Under the pieces are notes generated by a model. That model ran no database searches. It saw only the letters and a list, made by a program, of their open reading frames with translations, and had not been told where the DNA came from. Below, piece after piece: positions 27,278-35,459 of a DNA stretch of 64,000 nt. The stretch comes from GWE2-40-63 sp050179685 (GTDB lineage: Bacteria; Bacteroidota; Bacteroidia; Bacteroidales; SZUA-534), in assembly GCA_050179685.1 (NCBI GenBank), contig JBFXEW010000020.1:38820-102819 (forward strand), given 5' to 3'. A program made the translations under genes and the position numbers. The number at the start of each line of letters is the position of its first letter. Position 1 is the stretch's first letter.

Positions 27278-28975
27278 CTAATAACCTGCAGCCTGTCCGT
27301 CTTTTCTGCTCTCTGAGGCTCCCCGGTAAATTTTATTCTTTGCATCCCACATAATGGCCTGATAGCCGCCATAACCTCCATTTAAAAAACCTACTTTGTG
27401 CCTTTTATGCATCAGTCCACGGACGGTTTCGTAAGCAATACCCGATTCTACCCTGACTTCGCCGCTGCCTTGCCGGGCTTGTCCGGTGGGTTCCGAAGTT
27501 CCGGTATGGTCCCAGCGTGGTGCATCACCGGCTTCCTGCAGGTTCATTCCAAAATCAATCAGATTCATTACTATCTGGCAATGCCCCTGCGGTTGAAAAT
27601 CGCCACCCATTACGCCAAAGCTGATGTAAGGAGCTCCATCTTTTGTAATAAAAGCTGGTATAATGGTGTGAAAAGGACGTTTACCCGGTTCGTAGGTATT
27701 GGCCTGACCCCGTTTTAGACTAAACAACTCGCCCCTGTCCTGAAGCATAAAACCCAGACCGGGAGGAACCATTCCCGAACCCATACCCCGGTAGTTGCTC
27801 TGAATCAGCGATACCATATTTCCTTCCTTATCGGCTACGGTAAGGTAGATGGTTTCGCCGGCACTTATGGTACCGGCCTGGTAAGCGCCGGCCTGTTCAC
27901 CAATCAATTTCCGGCGTTCATCGGCATAGCTTTCTGCCAGCAATTCATCAACCGGAACTTTGGCAAAATCCATATCTGCATAATATCGGGCCCTGTCTTC
28001 AAAGGCCAGTTTCTTGGCTTCGGTAAAAAGATGCAAATGTTCCGTACTCCCGAAGGGAATTTCAGAGAAATCATAGGCTTCAAGTATTTGCAGCATCTGC
28101 AGGGCAGCAATTCCCTGTCCGTTGGGCGGTAACTCCCAAACGTCGTATCCCCGGTAGTTCACCGATACCGGTTCAACCCATTCCGAGTGGTGTTCGGCCA
28201 AATCGCTTTCCGATAAAAATCCGCCTTTTTCCTGAATAAACCCGGCGATAGTTTGTGCCAGGGCTCCTTTATAAAAAGCATCGCGACCGCCCTGTGCTAG
28301 TTTTTTATAGGTTTCGGCCAGGTAAGGGTTTTTATAGATTTCGCCTTCGTTGGGCAGACGTCCTCCGTTTTGTTTTAAGTAGGTAGCTTCAATATTTGCA
28401 AAGCCTGAACGTTGATAAAACGGAATAGAAAGTTGCATGTAATGGGCGATGAGTTCGCTTAATGGAAAACCTTTTTCGGCATAGTCGATGGCAGGAGCCA
28501 GAATTTGGTCCATGGGCAAGCTTCCAAATTTCTGATGCATTTCGAACCAGCCATCTACTGCTCCGGGTACGCTTACCGAAAGCGGACCGTGTGAAGGAAT
28601 TTTTTCAAGGCCTTTTTCTTCAAAATATTCCAGGGTAAGCGCTTTGGGCGACCGGCCACTGGCATTAAGTCCGTAGAGTTTTTTTGTTTTTGCATCCCAG
28701 ATAATGGCAAACAAATCGCCGCCCACGCCACAGCCGGTGGGTTCCATCAATCCCAAAGCTGCGTTGGCGGCTATGGCTGCGTCGATGGCATTACCGCCGT
28801 TTTTCAACATGTCGAGCCCTATTTGTGTGGCCAGCGGGTGACTGGTGGCTACCATGCCGTTTTGAGCCAGCACTTCGGAACGCGTGGCAAACAAAGCTCC
28901 GGTTACCCGATCCTGAGCAAAAGCAACGCTTGTTATCAAAAGCAGCAAATTGAATGTTATATACAGATTTTTCAT
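27278..28975 (-). CDS. Gamma-glutamyltransferase family protein (GGT-like acylase)
   Basis: 565 residues with a cleavable signal peptide (LLLLITSVAFAQ), hence periplasmic. Ntn-hydrolase family features: GMVATSHPLATQIGLDMLKNGGNAIDAAIAAN and MEPTGCGVGGDLFAIIW near the N-terminus. The expected autocleavage and nucleophile Thr is residue 375 in GETIYLTVADKEGN. The usual GGT substrate block PLSSM is replaced by PFHTI, and the C-terminal GG motif reads GVMGGDFQPQGH, a form typical of GGT-like acylases. It therefore may hydrolyse other gamma-glutamyl or acyl amides rather than glutathione. It is a single gene, 42 bp upstream of nothing related; the pirin gene lies beyond it on the same strand. Confidence 0.88.
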   Translation of the reverse strand: MKNLYITFNLLLLITSVAFAQDRVTGALFATRSEVLAQNGMVATSHPLATQIGLDMLKNGGNAIDAAIAANAALGLMEPTGCGVGGDLFAIIWDAKTKKLYGLNASGRSPKALTLEYFEEKGLEKIPSHGPLSVSVPGAVDGWFEMHQKFGSLPMDQILAPAIDYAEKGFPLSELIAHYMQLSIPFYQRSGFANIEATYLKQNGGRLPNEGEIYKNPYLAETYKKLAQGGRDAFYKGALAQTIAGFIQEKGGFLSESDLAEHHSEWVEPVSVNYRGYDVWELPPNGQGIAALQMLQILEAYDFSEIPFGSTEHLHLFTEAKKLAFEDRARYYADMDFAKVPVDELLAESYADERRKLIGEQAGAYQAGTISAGETIYLTVADKEGNMVSLIQSNYRGMGSGMVPPGLGFMLQDRGELFSLKRGQANTYEPGKRPFHTIIPAFITKDGAPYISFGVMGGDFQPQGHCQIVMNLIDFGMNLQEAGDAPRWDHTGTSEPTGQARQGSGEVRVESGIAYETVRGLMHKRHKVGFLNGGYGGYQAIMWDAKNKIYRGASESRKDGQAAGY

Positions 28976-29017
28976 ATAAAGCAGTTTAGGTATTAGCTTG
29001 TTGATTTCTCCCTTGTT

Positions 29018-30034
29018 TTATGGCTGTTCCTCGCGGCCATCGGCATAGCTTGCAAAGCGGCTACGGTTGGCCGGATGCACCTGATCGCTTTGTGGCCAGG
29101 GCCAGCCGCCGAATTGGGTAAGCCGGTAATCGGCAAAGGCCTGATGGATTTCTTCCATACGGTTCATTACAAAAGGACCGTGTTGCACTACCGGTTCGTT
29201 TATGGGTTTTCCCTGAAGCAGGAGCAGGTAACCCTCGTCAGCACCATTGCTGATGTTTAAGTCCTGTTCAGCCAAAAGTTCCACCGAATGATAGGAAGGC
29301 ACAGTAATTCCGGCCACGGTGAGTTCGGAGCCCTGATAAAAGTACAGGGTGCGGTTTACTTCGGGCGATGCTGCCGGAAGGTTCCATTGCGCCTGAGCTT
29401 CCATCTTTATAAGCCAGATGGCCACTTCGTTTTCGGCCTCACTGGCCCACGAATCGGGCACAGGAGCCGGAACAACGGTCGATTTAAGTTTGCCGCTGAT
29501 GATTCTAATGGTGGTCTTTTTTCCTTGGGCATCGTTTTCAGTAAGTACCGGAATGGCTTCGTCCCATAGCATGTTGTAATGGGGTTCAACCATCTTATTC
29601 TTTTGCGGCAGGTTCAGCCAAATCTGGAACAGCTCCAGGGGGTTTGGTTTCGAGGCATCGAGCAGGGGAAACATTTCGGCATGTTGCAGTCCGGAACCCG
29701 CTGTCATCCATTGTACATCGCCCTGACCGTATCTTCCGGCAGCACCGTGCGAATCGGAATGATCGACATAGCCGGTAAGTACCACGGTAACCGTTTCGAA
29801 ACCCCGATGGGGATGCGCCGGAAAACCGGGAACCGTCTCGCCATGATACATCCGCCAGCCGTCTTTGGGTGTGAAATCGTTACCCAGATGCCGTCCCGAA
29901 AGGGAAGCCGCAGGTCCTAAGTGGCTGTTACCGGCCGGATAGTTGTCGTTATGGTGCACACAAAACAAAAAAGGATCGCGGGTTTCCCAGGTAAACCCCA
30001 GGGGTTTTATTTGCTGAACTACTTTATGATACAT
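29018..30034 (-). CDS. Pirin family protein
   Basis: 338 residues, a two-domain cupin. The N-terminal cupin has the metal-site cluster HPHRGFETVTVVLTGYVDHSD and GDVQWMTAGSGLQHAEMFP, matching pirin. The C-terminal pirin_C domain (about 190-300) ends in GKPINEPVVQHGPFVMN, also typical. Pirins bind Fe(II); bacterial members act as quercetin dioxygenases or redox-linked regulators, and which applies here is not shown. It is somewhat longer than the usual 230-290 residues because of a C-terminal tail (YRLTQFGGWPWPQSDQVH) and loops. It probably lies in one transcription unit with the GGT-like gene 42 bp downstream. Confidence 0.9.
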   Translation of the reverse strand: MYHKVVQQIKPLGFTWETRDPFLFCVHHNDNYPAGNSHLGPAASLSGRHLGNDFTPKDGWRMYHGETVPGFPAHPHRGFETVTVVLTGYVDHSDSHGAAGRYGQGDVQWMTAGSGLQHAEMFPLLDASKPNPLELFQIWLNLPQKNKMVEPHYNMLWDEAIPVLTENDAQGKKTTIRIISGKLKSTVVPAPVPDSWASEAENEVAIWLIKMEAQAQWNLPAASPEVNRTLYFYQGSELTVAGITVPSYHSVELLAEQDLNISNGADEGYLLLLQGKPINEPVVQHGPFVMNRMEEIHQAFADYRLTQFGGWPWPQSDQVHPANRSRFASYADGREEQP

Positions 30035-30359
30035 AATGCTGCGTTTTAGTTTTTACCGAATTAAATGTAAGCAATTTTTCTCACACTGTTTTTTTTACCT
30101 AAAACTTCCTGCTAAGTGTTTTGGTATTAAATAATTTCATAGCTTTGGTTAACTGAAACCAAAAACGTGAACCCAAACTGCACGAATAATACAGATAAAC
30201 GCAAGCTTTTACCGCTGCCATCCCAATTTGGTAGGATAAAGGGGGTGGGGTTCTTTTATTTTATAGTTAGCGGTTATTAGGTCGAAAGAAACTCATGAAC
30301 TATATTTAACATCATTATGAACATTATTTATAGAGTAATTGGAATAAAACATAAAACGA
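30035..30359. other. Intergenic region before AT-rich gene pair
   Basis: 325 bp with no recognisable gene or repeat. Base composition drops to AT-rich from about 30270, and the next two genes share that composition, which marks the left edge of an apparent insertion. Confidence 0.4.
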
Positions 30360-31712
30360 ATGACTATGGAGAAATATAGCTTTATTTTTTTTGTCGTATT
30401 GAGCATAGTGGCAATAAATACAAATGCACAAATAACAATTCGTGAAGAAAAAATAGTAGAAAAACCTGTACTTAAGCCACAGGAATTCGATAGCCTTTCA
30501 AACTTTGTTGAACAAAAGCAACCTATAAATTACAAGAAATATATTGGTTATAAATTGTTCTTCCTTCCAACATCTGAAAACAAGACCTATAGTGGCACAG
30601 GGATAAATTGCATTAACTTTTTATATTCAAATAAAACTAACTATTTAATAAAAAATAGAGTAGTCCCTTTTGAAAGTATTTTATCAAACCAAATAATGGT
30701 ATCTCAATTAGGCAATGTAAATAAACTAAGAGGTAAATCTTTAGAAAAATACAATGCGGCAGTTGATGAGTATAATTTAGGAGTTAAAGAAGAGACAAAT
30801 ATCTATCAACCCATTTTTTACTATGAAAAAACGGATATGTCAACAGGTTCTATTTATGGAAATGTTGGCACTAACCCAGATAGCGTAGAGAACCAATATT
30901 TTACAATTATTGATATAAAAGGGAAATATCTTGAAAAAGAATATAAGAGATTAGAAGACATTGAAATACCTGAACATAAATATTCAAATTGGTATCGGTC
31001 AGTAAGTCTTAAAATATCTTTGAAAAACGAATCAAACAATGATACTTTATTTTGGATTTTAAAAAGAGCAAGGGATATAAATAAATCACCATTTTTTCTT
31101 GTACCATATTTTGAAAAATTGAAAGATTTAGTTTTAAATCAAAATTTTGTTGTCAAAACCAACGTGGCGTTAGAAAATTTAGTTGACGTAAATACAGGTG
31201 AACTAATCAATATAGCACATGGTGAAGTCTGGAAATGCACAGATATAAGTTTTGCAAATTCGAATGATTTTTATTTGACACCTTACTATTTCCTTAAGAA
31301 CGGCGATAGAGAAATTAAGATTAAACTCGGCATAGGTGAACTAAATAAGCATTTTCTATTTGAAACAGATTATATTAAACACAACCTGGAAAAACAGAAA
31401 AAAGCAGATGAAAAACAAAAGGAGAATGAGGAGAAAAAGCGCATAAAACAGGAACAATACGAGCTTGAACAACAATTAAGAATTAAATTCAGAAATGATT
31501 GTATTATAAAATGGGGTAAAGAAATGGGTAATTATATAGCTGACGAAAAAGTTATAATCGGAATGAATATGGAAATGTGCAGGACAGCTTGGGGAAAACC
31601 TATTGATATAAATAGAACAATCGTTCGTGAACTCGCCATTGAACAATGGGTATATGGTTGGGGTACTTATTTATATTTCAAAAATGGAATATTGGAAGGT
31701 ATACAAAACTAA
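30360..31712 (+). CDS. Secreted protein of unknown function, AT-rich
   Basis: 450 residues; ATGs at 30360 and 30366 both fit. A signal peptide (FIFFVVLSIVAINTNAQ) marks export. The middle has no family I recognise. Residues about 340-380 are a charged coiled coil (QKKADEKQKENEEKKRIK). The C-terminal 60 residues carry a motif seen in many small Bacteroidota proteins: IIGMNMEMCRTAWGKPIDIN, then EQWVYGWGTYLYFKNGIL, which resembles an SmpA/DUF2845-like fold. Codon use and AT content differ from the conserved genes around it, suggesting acquisition by transfer. The DUF4145 gene follows 33 bp downstream and shares the composition. Confidence 0.7.
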   Translation: MTMEKYSFIFFVVLSIVAINTNAQITIREEKIVEKPVLKPQEFDSLSNFVEQKQPINYKKYIGYKLFFLPTSENKTYSGTGINCINFLYSNKTNYLIKNRVVPFESILSNQIMVSQLGNVNKLRGKSLEKYNAAVDEYNLGVKEETNIYQPIFYYEKTDMSTGSIYGNVGTNPDSVENQYFTIIDIKGKYLEKEYKRLEDIEIPEHKYSNWYRSVSLKISLKNESNNDTLFWILKRARDINKSPFFLVPYFEKLKDLVLNQNFVVKTNVALENLVDVNTGELINIAHGEVWKCTDISFANSNDFYLTPYYFLKNGDREIKIKLGIGELNKHFLFETDYIKHNLEKQKKADEKQKENEEKKRIKQEQYELEQQLRIKFRNDCIIKWGKEMGNYIADEKVIIGMNMEMCRTAWGKPIDINRTIVRELAIEQWVYGWGTYLYFKNGILEGIQN

Positions 31713-31745
31713 GAAAGAGTATTTTACAACTAGGAAATATCAAAA

Positions 31746-32624
31746 ATGAAGGATTTAATAAAAAGCTATTGTCAAAGATGTGATTATGAAACAAATCACA
31801 AAGTTATTTCCAACAAAACGTTTCGTAGTGACTATAATGACTATGACTATCAAATTGATTATATGATTGTTGAATGTATGGGGTGTGAAACAATTTCATT
31901 TCGAAAAGAGCTAATTGACATTGAATCTGCATATCCTGACGAGAATGGAAACTGGCAACCAGACATAACGGTCTCTACATTTCCGAATGAATTGAAAATT
32001 AAAAAACGCCTAGGAAATTTATATGACTTACCAGAGAAGATTAAACGGATTTACAATGAAGCAATAGATGCATTCAATTCGAATTGTTTTATTTTAACTG
32101 GAGTTGCTTTTCGTGCTGTTATTGAAGCAATTTGTTTGGAAGAAAAGATAAAAGGAAATAGTCTTGAAGTAAAAATAAACAAACTTATTGCTCAAAATTT
32201 AATAACTGAAAAAGAAGCAAATAGATTGCATTCTATTAGGTTTATAGGGAATGACTCTGTGCACGAAATGACAGTGCCAAATGAAAAAAGTTTAAGGTTA
32301 GTGCTTAATATAATCGAAAACTTACTGAGCAGCTTATATTTGATTGATTCTGATAGTGATGGATTAATAGAGAAAGTTATTGTTCACTTTCAAGAGTTTG
32401 AACGTTTATTAAATAAAAGCATTAAAAAATATGCTTCTGGTGATGAACTTCCACTTGCTAAAATATTAAACAAAGACCTGCGAAGATTAAATGGTAAAAT
32501 TGCTGATTATGAAAGGGAATTAATTGATAAGATTAACAACAATAGCTTTACAAATTTAGGAATTGGTAAAGTAGAAACTTATGGGAATGATTCAAAGAAG
32601 AGACAACATTTTATAATCAAATAA
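31746..32624 (+). CDS. DUF4145 domain protein with N-terminal zinc ribbon
   Basis: 292 residues. Two CX2C pairs near the N-terminus (YCQRCDYE and ECMGCET) suggest a zinc ribbon. Residues about 95-200 match DUF4145: AFRAVIEAICLEEKI followed by LHSIRFIGNDSVHE. The C-terminal 90 residues are helical and unassigned. DUF4145 proteins occur alone and in some defence loci, but no other defence gene is visible here. It is probably co-transcribed with the secreted protein upstream. AT-rich composition like that gene, unlike the flanks. Confidence 0.8.
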   Translation: MKDLIKSYCQRCDYETNHKVISNKTFRSDYNDYDYQIDYMIVECMGCETISFRKELIDIESAYPDENGNWQPDITVSTFPNELKIKKRLGNLYDLPEKIKRIYNEAIDAFNSNCFILTGVAFRAVIEAICLEEKIKGNSLEVKINKLIAQNLITEKEANRLHSIRFIGNDSVHEMTVPNEKSLRLVLNIIENLLSSLYLIDSDSDGLIEKVIVHFQEFERLLNKSIKKYASGDELPLAKILNKDLRRLNGKIADYERELIDKINNNSFTNLGIGKVETYGNDSKKRQHFIIK

Positions 32625-32895
32625 CAACCGCTAACAATTTATAAATTCCATGGCGGCCTCAGTGGTATGCCAGCATCGGATTTTAGCTCATTCTCTCGTC
32701 ATTACCAAGACAGAGTATCTCACTCAATTCACAGCTCTACTTATAATTTTCTGTTTTTCCCCATCCAAACCCATAAAATTCAACCCCTACCACCAAAGAG
32801 AGCTGCCCTATAGGGTAATAAACCCTTAGCCAAAAAAATAAGCTTAAAAAGCACCCCTACACAAATGTTTAAAGCCCCGGAAAAAAAGGGAGTCG
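32625..32895. other. Gene-free stretch between DUF4145 gene and the 42-bp array
   Basis: No gene seen. Composition changes from the AT-rich island to mixed sequence; nothing else supported. Confidence 0.4.
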
Positions 32896-33245
32896 ATCAC
32901 AAGTGTTAATTGCTCGCCCAAAACTTTTTTTGAGAAAATCACAAGTGTTAATTGCTCGCCCAAAATATTTTTGAGCAAATCACAAGTGTTAATTGCTTGC
33001 CCAAAACTTTTTTTGAGCAAATCACAACTGTTAATTGCTCGCCCAAAACTTTTTTTGAGAAAATCACAACTGTTAATTGCTTGCCAAATCTTTTGGTGGA
33101 GCAAATCACAAGTGTTAATTGCTTCCCCAAAATATTTTTGAGTAAATCACAACTGTTAATTGCTTGCCCAGGCTTTTGGTGGAGCTTCTAACAAATGTTA
33201 ATGGCTCCGCCAAAGAAAAAGGAGCCAATTCACAACTATTAATTA
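32896..33245. repeat. Tandem array of about 42-bp repeats
   Basis: Seven clear units begin at 32896, 32938, 32979, 33021, 33063, 33105 and 33146 (lengths 41-42 bp), with one or two degenerate units after 33188. Each starts with ATCACAA(G/C)TGTTAATTGC, then a C-rich patch GCCCAAAA, then a T-run and GAG. Across a junction GAGCAA and TTGCTC can pair. There is no variable spacer, so it is not CRISPR. Both strands carry short frames with 14-residue periodicity, but the 41-bp units break the frame. It ends about 170 bp before the DUF6261-like gene. Confidence 0.85.
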
Positions 33246-33416
33246 CTACCCTAAGCAAAAAAGCAATCCTGCTCAAAAACATATTCCGATATTTGTAAAA
33301 ACCGTAAAAAGGGTTGTAACTTGCTTACATCCAAGGGCCCCGGTTAGGCAAAATCAACCTTTCTCTCTTTAATAAAAGCCTTCCCGGGTCAATGTTTAAC
33401 CATAAACTTTACCGCC

Positions 33417-34136
33417 ATGATTCAAAAAATTAATTATCAAAGTCGCACCACCGAGGTAGCAGCTACCAGCACACGCATTGTGGAAGCCTACAAAAGCTCC
33501 GGATTAACTACCGATGCCTACCTGCCCAATATGTTTACCACCCTTGAGTCCCGTACCAACGCATTAACAGCCGCCATCAGGCGCACCAAAGCCGAGAGTG
33601 AACTCGAAACCAAAGACGAGGGCCGTGACCGACCGACTCGGGCATTAATCTTCCTGATAAAGGCCTATACCGCTCACCCCGATGCGGAAATTCGTGCCGC
33701 AGCCCTGAAGCTCGAAAAGGTAATCGATAAATATGGTTTGAAAATCATCAGCGAAAGTTTTGCCACCGAATCGGCCCTGGTAAATTCCCTTTTGGGCGAT
33801 TTTGCCGCTCCCGAATTGCAGGAAGCCATTGCCCTGCTACCGAGCTGTGCCGAGATACTTGCCAGCCTGCAAACGGCACAAACTGCGTTCGATACCGCCC
33901 GCGTTGCCTACGAGGCCGAACGGGCCCGCGAAGGAACCCAGGCCAATGCCTCCGAATTAAAAAAAGAGGTGCTGGCCCTTATTAACGATAAGGTGGTGCC
34001 GTACCTGCGCGCTATGGAAGCAGTTAACGATGCCACCTACGGCGCATTTGCCCGCACGGTGGCTACCATTATTGCCGATAATAACATCGTGGTTAAAAAA
34101 CGCAGCAAAGGGGAGGAGGAAGTACCCGAGGAATAG
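33417..34136 (+). CDS. DUF6261-like protein of unknown function
   Basis: 239 residues, cytosolic (no signal or membrane segment), largely helical. It resembles the Bacteroidota family DUF6261 in length and pattern (N-terminal INYQSRTTEVAATSTRIVEAY, middle RPTRALIFLIKAYTAHPDAEIR, C-terminal VVPYLRAMEAVNDATYG); I hold this match moderately. It ends in an acidic tail (GEEEVPEE). Composition is back to normal GC. It lies between the 42-bp repeat array and a hairpin-rich repeat region, in its own transcription unit. Function unknown. Confidence 0.65.
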   Translation: MIQKINYQSRTTEVAATSTRIVEAYKSSGLTTDAYLPNMFTTLESRTNALTAAIRRTKAESELETKDEGRDRPTRALIFLIKAYTAHPDAEIRAAALKLEKVIDKYGLKIISESFATESALVNSLLGDFAAPELQEAIALLPSCAEILASLQTAQTAFDTARVAYEAERAREGTQANASELKKEVLALINDKVVPYLRAMEAVNDATYGAFARTVATIIADNNIVVKKRSKGEEEVPEE

Positions 34137-34345
34137 TTGCTGGTTGCTGGATTCTTGTTGCTTGTTTCTGGATGCTGGTTACTTGTTTCTGGATGCTGGT
34201 TACTGGATGCTGGAGACTAGAATTTAGAAATTAGAATTTAGACATGCTGGTGACTGGTGACTGGATGCTGGTGACTGGTTACTGGAGACTAGAATTTAGA
34301 GATTAGACATTAGACTTAAGGCTGGGAACTGAGGGCTGAAGACTG
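34137..34345. repeat. Low-complexity repeats after the DUF6261-like gene
   Basis: Words such as CTGGTTACTGGATGCTGG and AGAATTTAGA repeat many times with small changes. This kind of slippage-prone intergenic DNA recurs at 49850, 57062 and 59750 in other word sets. No gene. Confidence 0.7.
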
Positions 34346-34369
34346 CGGACTGGTTACTGGTTACTACCC

Positions 34370-34582
34370 CATAATGCCCTGCAAGGTAGAATCGTTGACA
34401 GAAGCGCATTAACCCTGTCAGGGTTTTAATCCCTGACAGGGTTGATTAGTTATCAATTGGAGACCGAAGGTTCATTAATGGTTGCCGGCTGGTTGCTGGC
34501 TGAGGACTGCGAACTGTGAACTGTGGCCTGATTGCGGTGCATGAGAATTCAGCATTTCATGGCATGAAACTGCTTGCACCGC
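34370..34582. repeat. Dispersed repeat block, copy 1, with REP-like element
   Basis: Contains a 13-bp perfect inverted repeat (AACCCTGTCAGGG at 34411-34423 with its complement at 34431-34443) and ends in a REP-like element at 34534-34582 whose ends are GCGGTGCA and TGCACCGC. The block recurs 396 bp downstream; from 34411 to 34564 the two copies differ at only a few positions. Confidence 0.8.
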
Positions 34583-34763
34583 TTTATTCGATGCGTTCCT
34601 ATAATTCTATAAAGGTTCCGCCCCGCTGGGGCATTATCGCCGATTGTGGTTTATGCCAAAAACCCCATAGGGGTGAAACTTTTGTAGCCCCGGGTGAAAA
34701 CCCGGGGAACAGGTGCCCCCACAACAACGGCGGGGCAAGCACCAAATCCCAATTGGAAAACTA
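34583..34763. repeat. Hairpin-rich spacer between the two repeat copies
   Basis: Holds palindromes such as CCCCGGGT-GAAA-ACCCGGGG (about 34698-34717) and CCGCCCCGCTGGGGC-type words. An open frame spans 34516-34800 but runs through both repeat copies and is not credible as a gene. Confidence 0.5.
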
Positions 34764-34978
34764 TCCCATCATGCCCCGCAAGGTAGTTCTGTTTGAATAA
34801 AAGCACAACCCTGTCAGGGTTTGAATCCCTGACAGGGTTGATTAGTTATCAATCGGAGACCGAAGGTTCATTAATGGCTGCCGGCTGGTTGCTGGCTGAG
34901 GACTGCGAACTGTGAACTGTGGCCTGATTGCGGTGCATGAGAATTCAGCATTTCATGGCAACCAACTGCTTGCACCGC
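34764..34978. repeat. Dispersed repeat block, copy 2, with REP-like element
   Basis: Same order as copy 1: GCAAGGTAG, inverted repeat at 34807-34819 and 34827-34839, then the REP-like element at 34930-34978. Confidence 0.8.
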
Positions 34979-35340
34979 ATTTGTTGGGGGTAAACTAAAC
35001 CCCGGGTTCACACCCGGGGCTATTATAATGACACCCCTTCGGGGTTCTCGCCCCTCTGAGCACCTGCCTTAGATTGTTGGAAACAAAGACCTTTAAGGTT
35101 TCTATTCGGCTATAAGTCTACCAACTCGTAGAGTTGAATAACAATAGCCGTAGGCGCAACCTACGGTTGCAAATCCGCACCAATCCATGAACCCTGAAAG
35201 GGTTCAATCGGGGATATGATAAATATTTACCATTAATATTAGGGTTCTAATTGACCCCTGTGAATTGCGGCCTGCCGCCTTTTGCGGTGCATGGCAGGCT
35301 GGTATTTCATGGTAACCATTAAACAAAAACATAAATCAAC
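34979..35340. repeat. Cluster of short hairpins
   Basis: At least five hairpins without a gene: CCCCGGGT/ACCCGGGG (35000-35019), ACCCC/GGGGT (35033-35045), CAACTC/GAGTTG (35122-35136), CCGTAGG/CCTACGG (35148-35166) and GAACCCT/AGGGTTC (35189-35205). A half REP-like element (GCGGTGCATGGCAGG) starts at 35284. Confidence 0.7.
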
Positions 35341-35407
35341 AAAATCCTCACAAAACCCTGGCCATGGACTTGCCATTTCCTGCTTTGGCTTTGTAAAAAA
35401 ATCCATC

Positions 35408-35438
35408 AAAAAAAAGGGCCACCCCTTGAGGCAGCCCT
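35408..35438 (-). terminator. Rho-independent terminator after the second subtilase gene
   Basis: On the minus strand an imperfect stem (AGGGC with GCCCT plus inner GC pairs) is followed by a run of seven or more Ts, 20 bp after the stop codon at 35460. The same hairpin sequence recurs at 61596. Confidence 0.75.
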
Positions 35439-35459
35439 GAATTATAAGGAAGAGTCAAA

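Noticed and set aside
30360..32624. Full defence island
   Set aside because: Only a DUF4145 protein is suggestive; no nuclease, helicase or toxin neighbour is seen.
32844..33191. Open frames of 60-86 codons on both strands within the 42-bp array
   Set aside because: They reflect the repeat period (14 codons per unit); 41-bp units shift the frame and no start site is convincing.
32896..33245. CRISPR array
   Set aside because: Units are identical end to end with no unique spacers, and no cas gene is present.
34516..34800. 94-codon open frame in the repeat island
   Set aside because: It lies across both duplicated blocks and hairpins, has no family match, and its codons come from repeat DNA.
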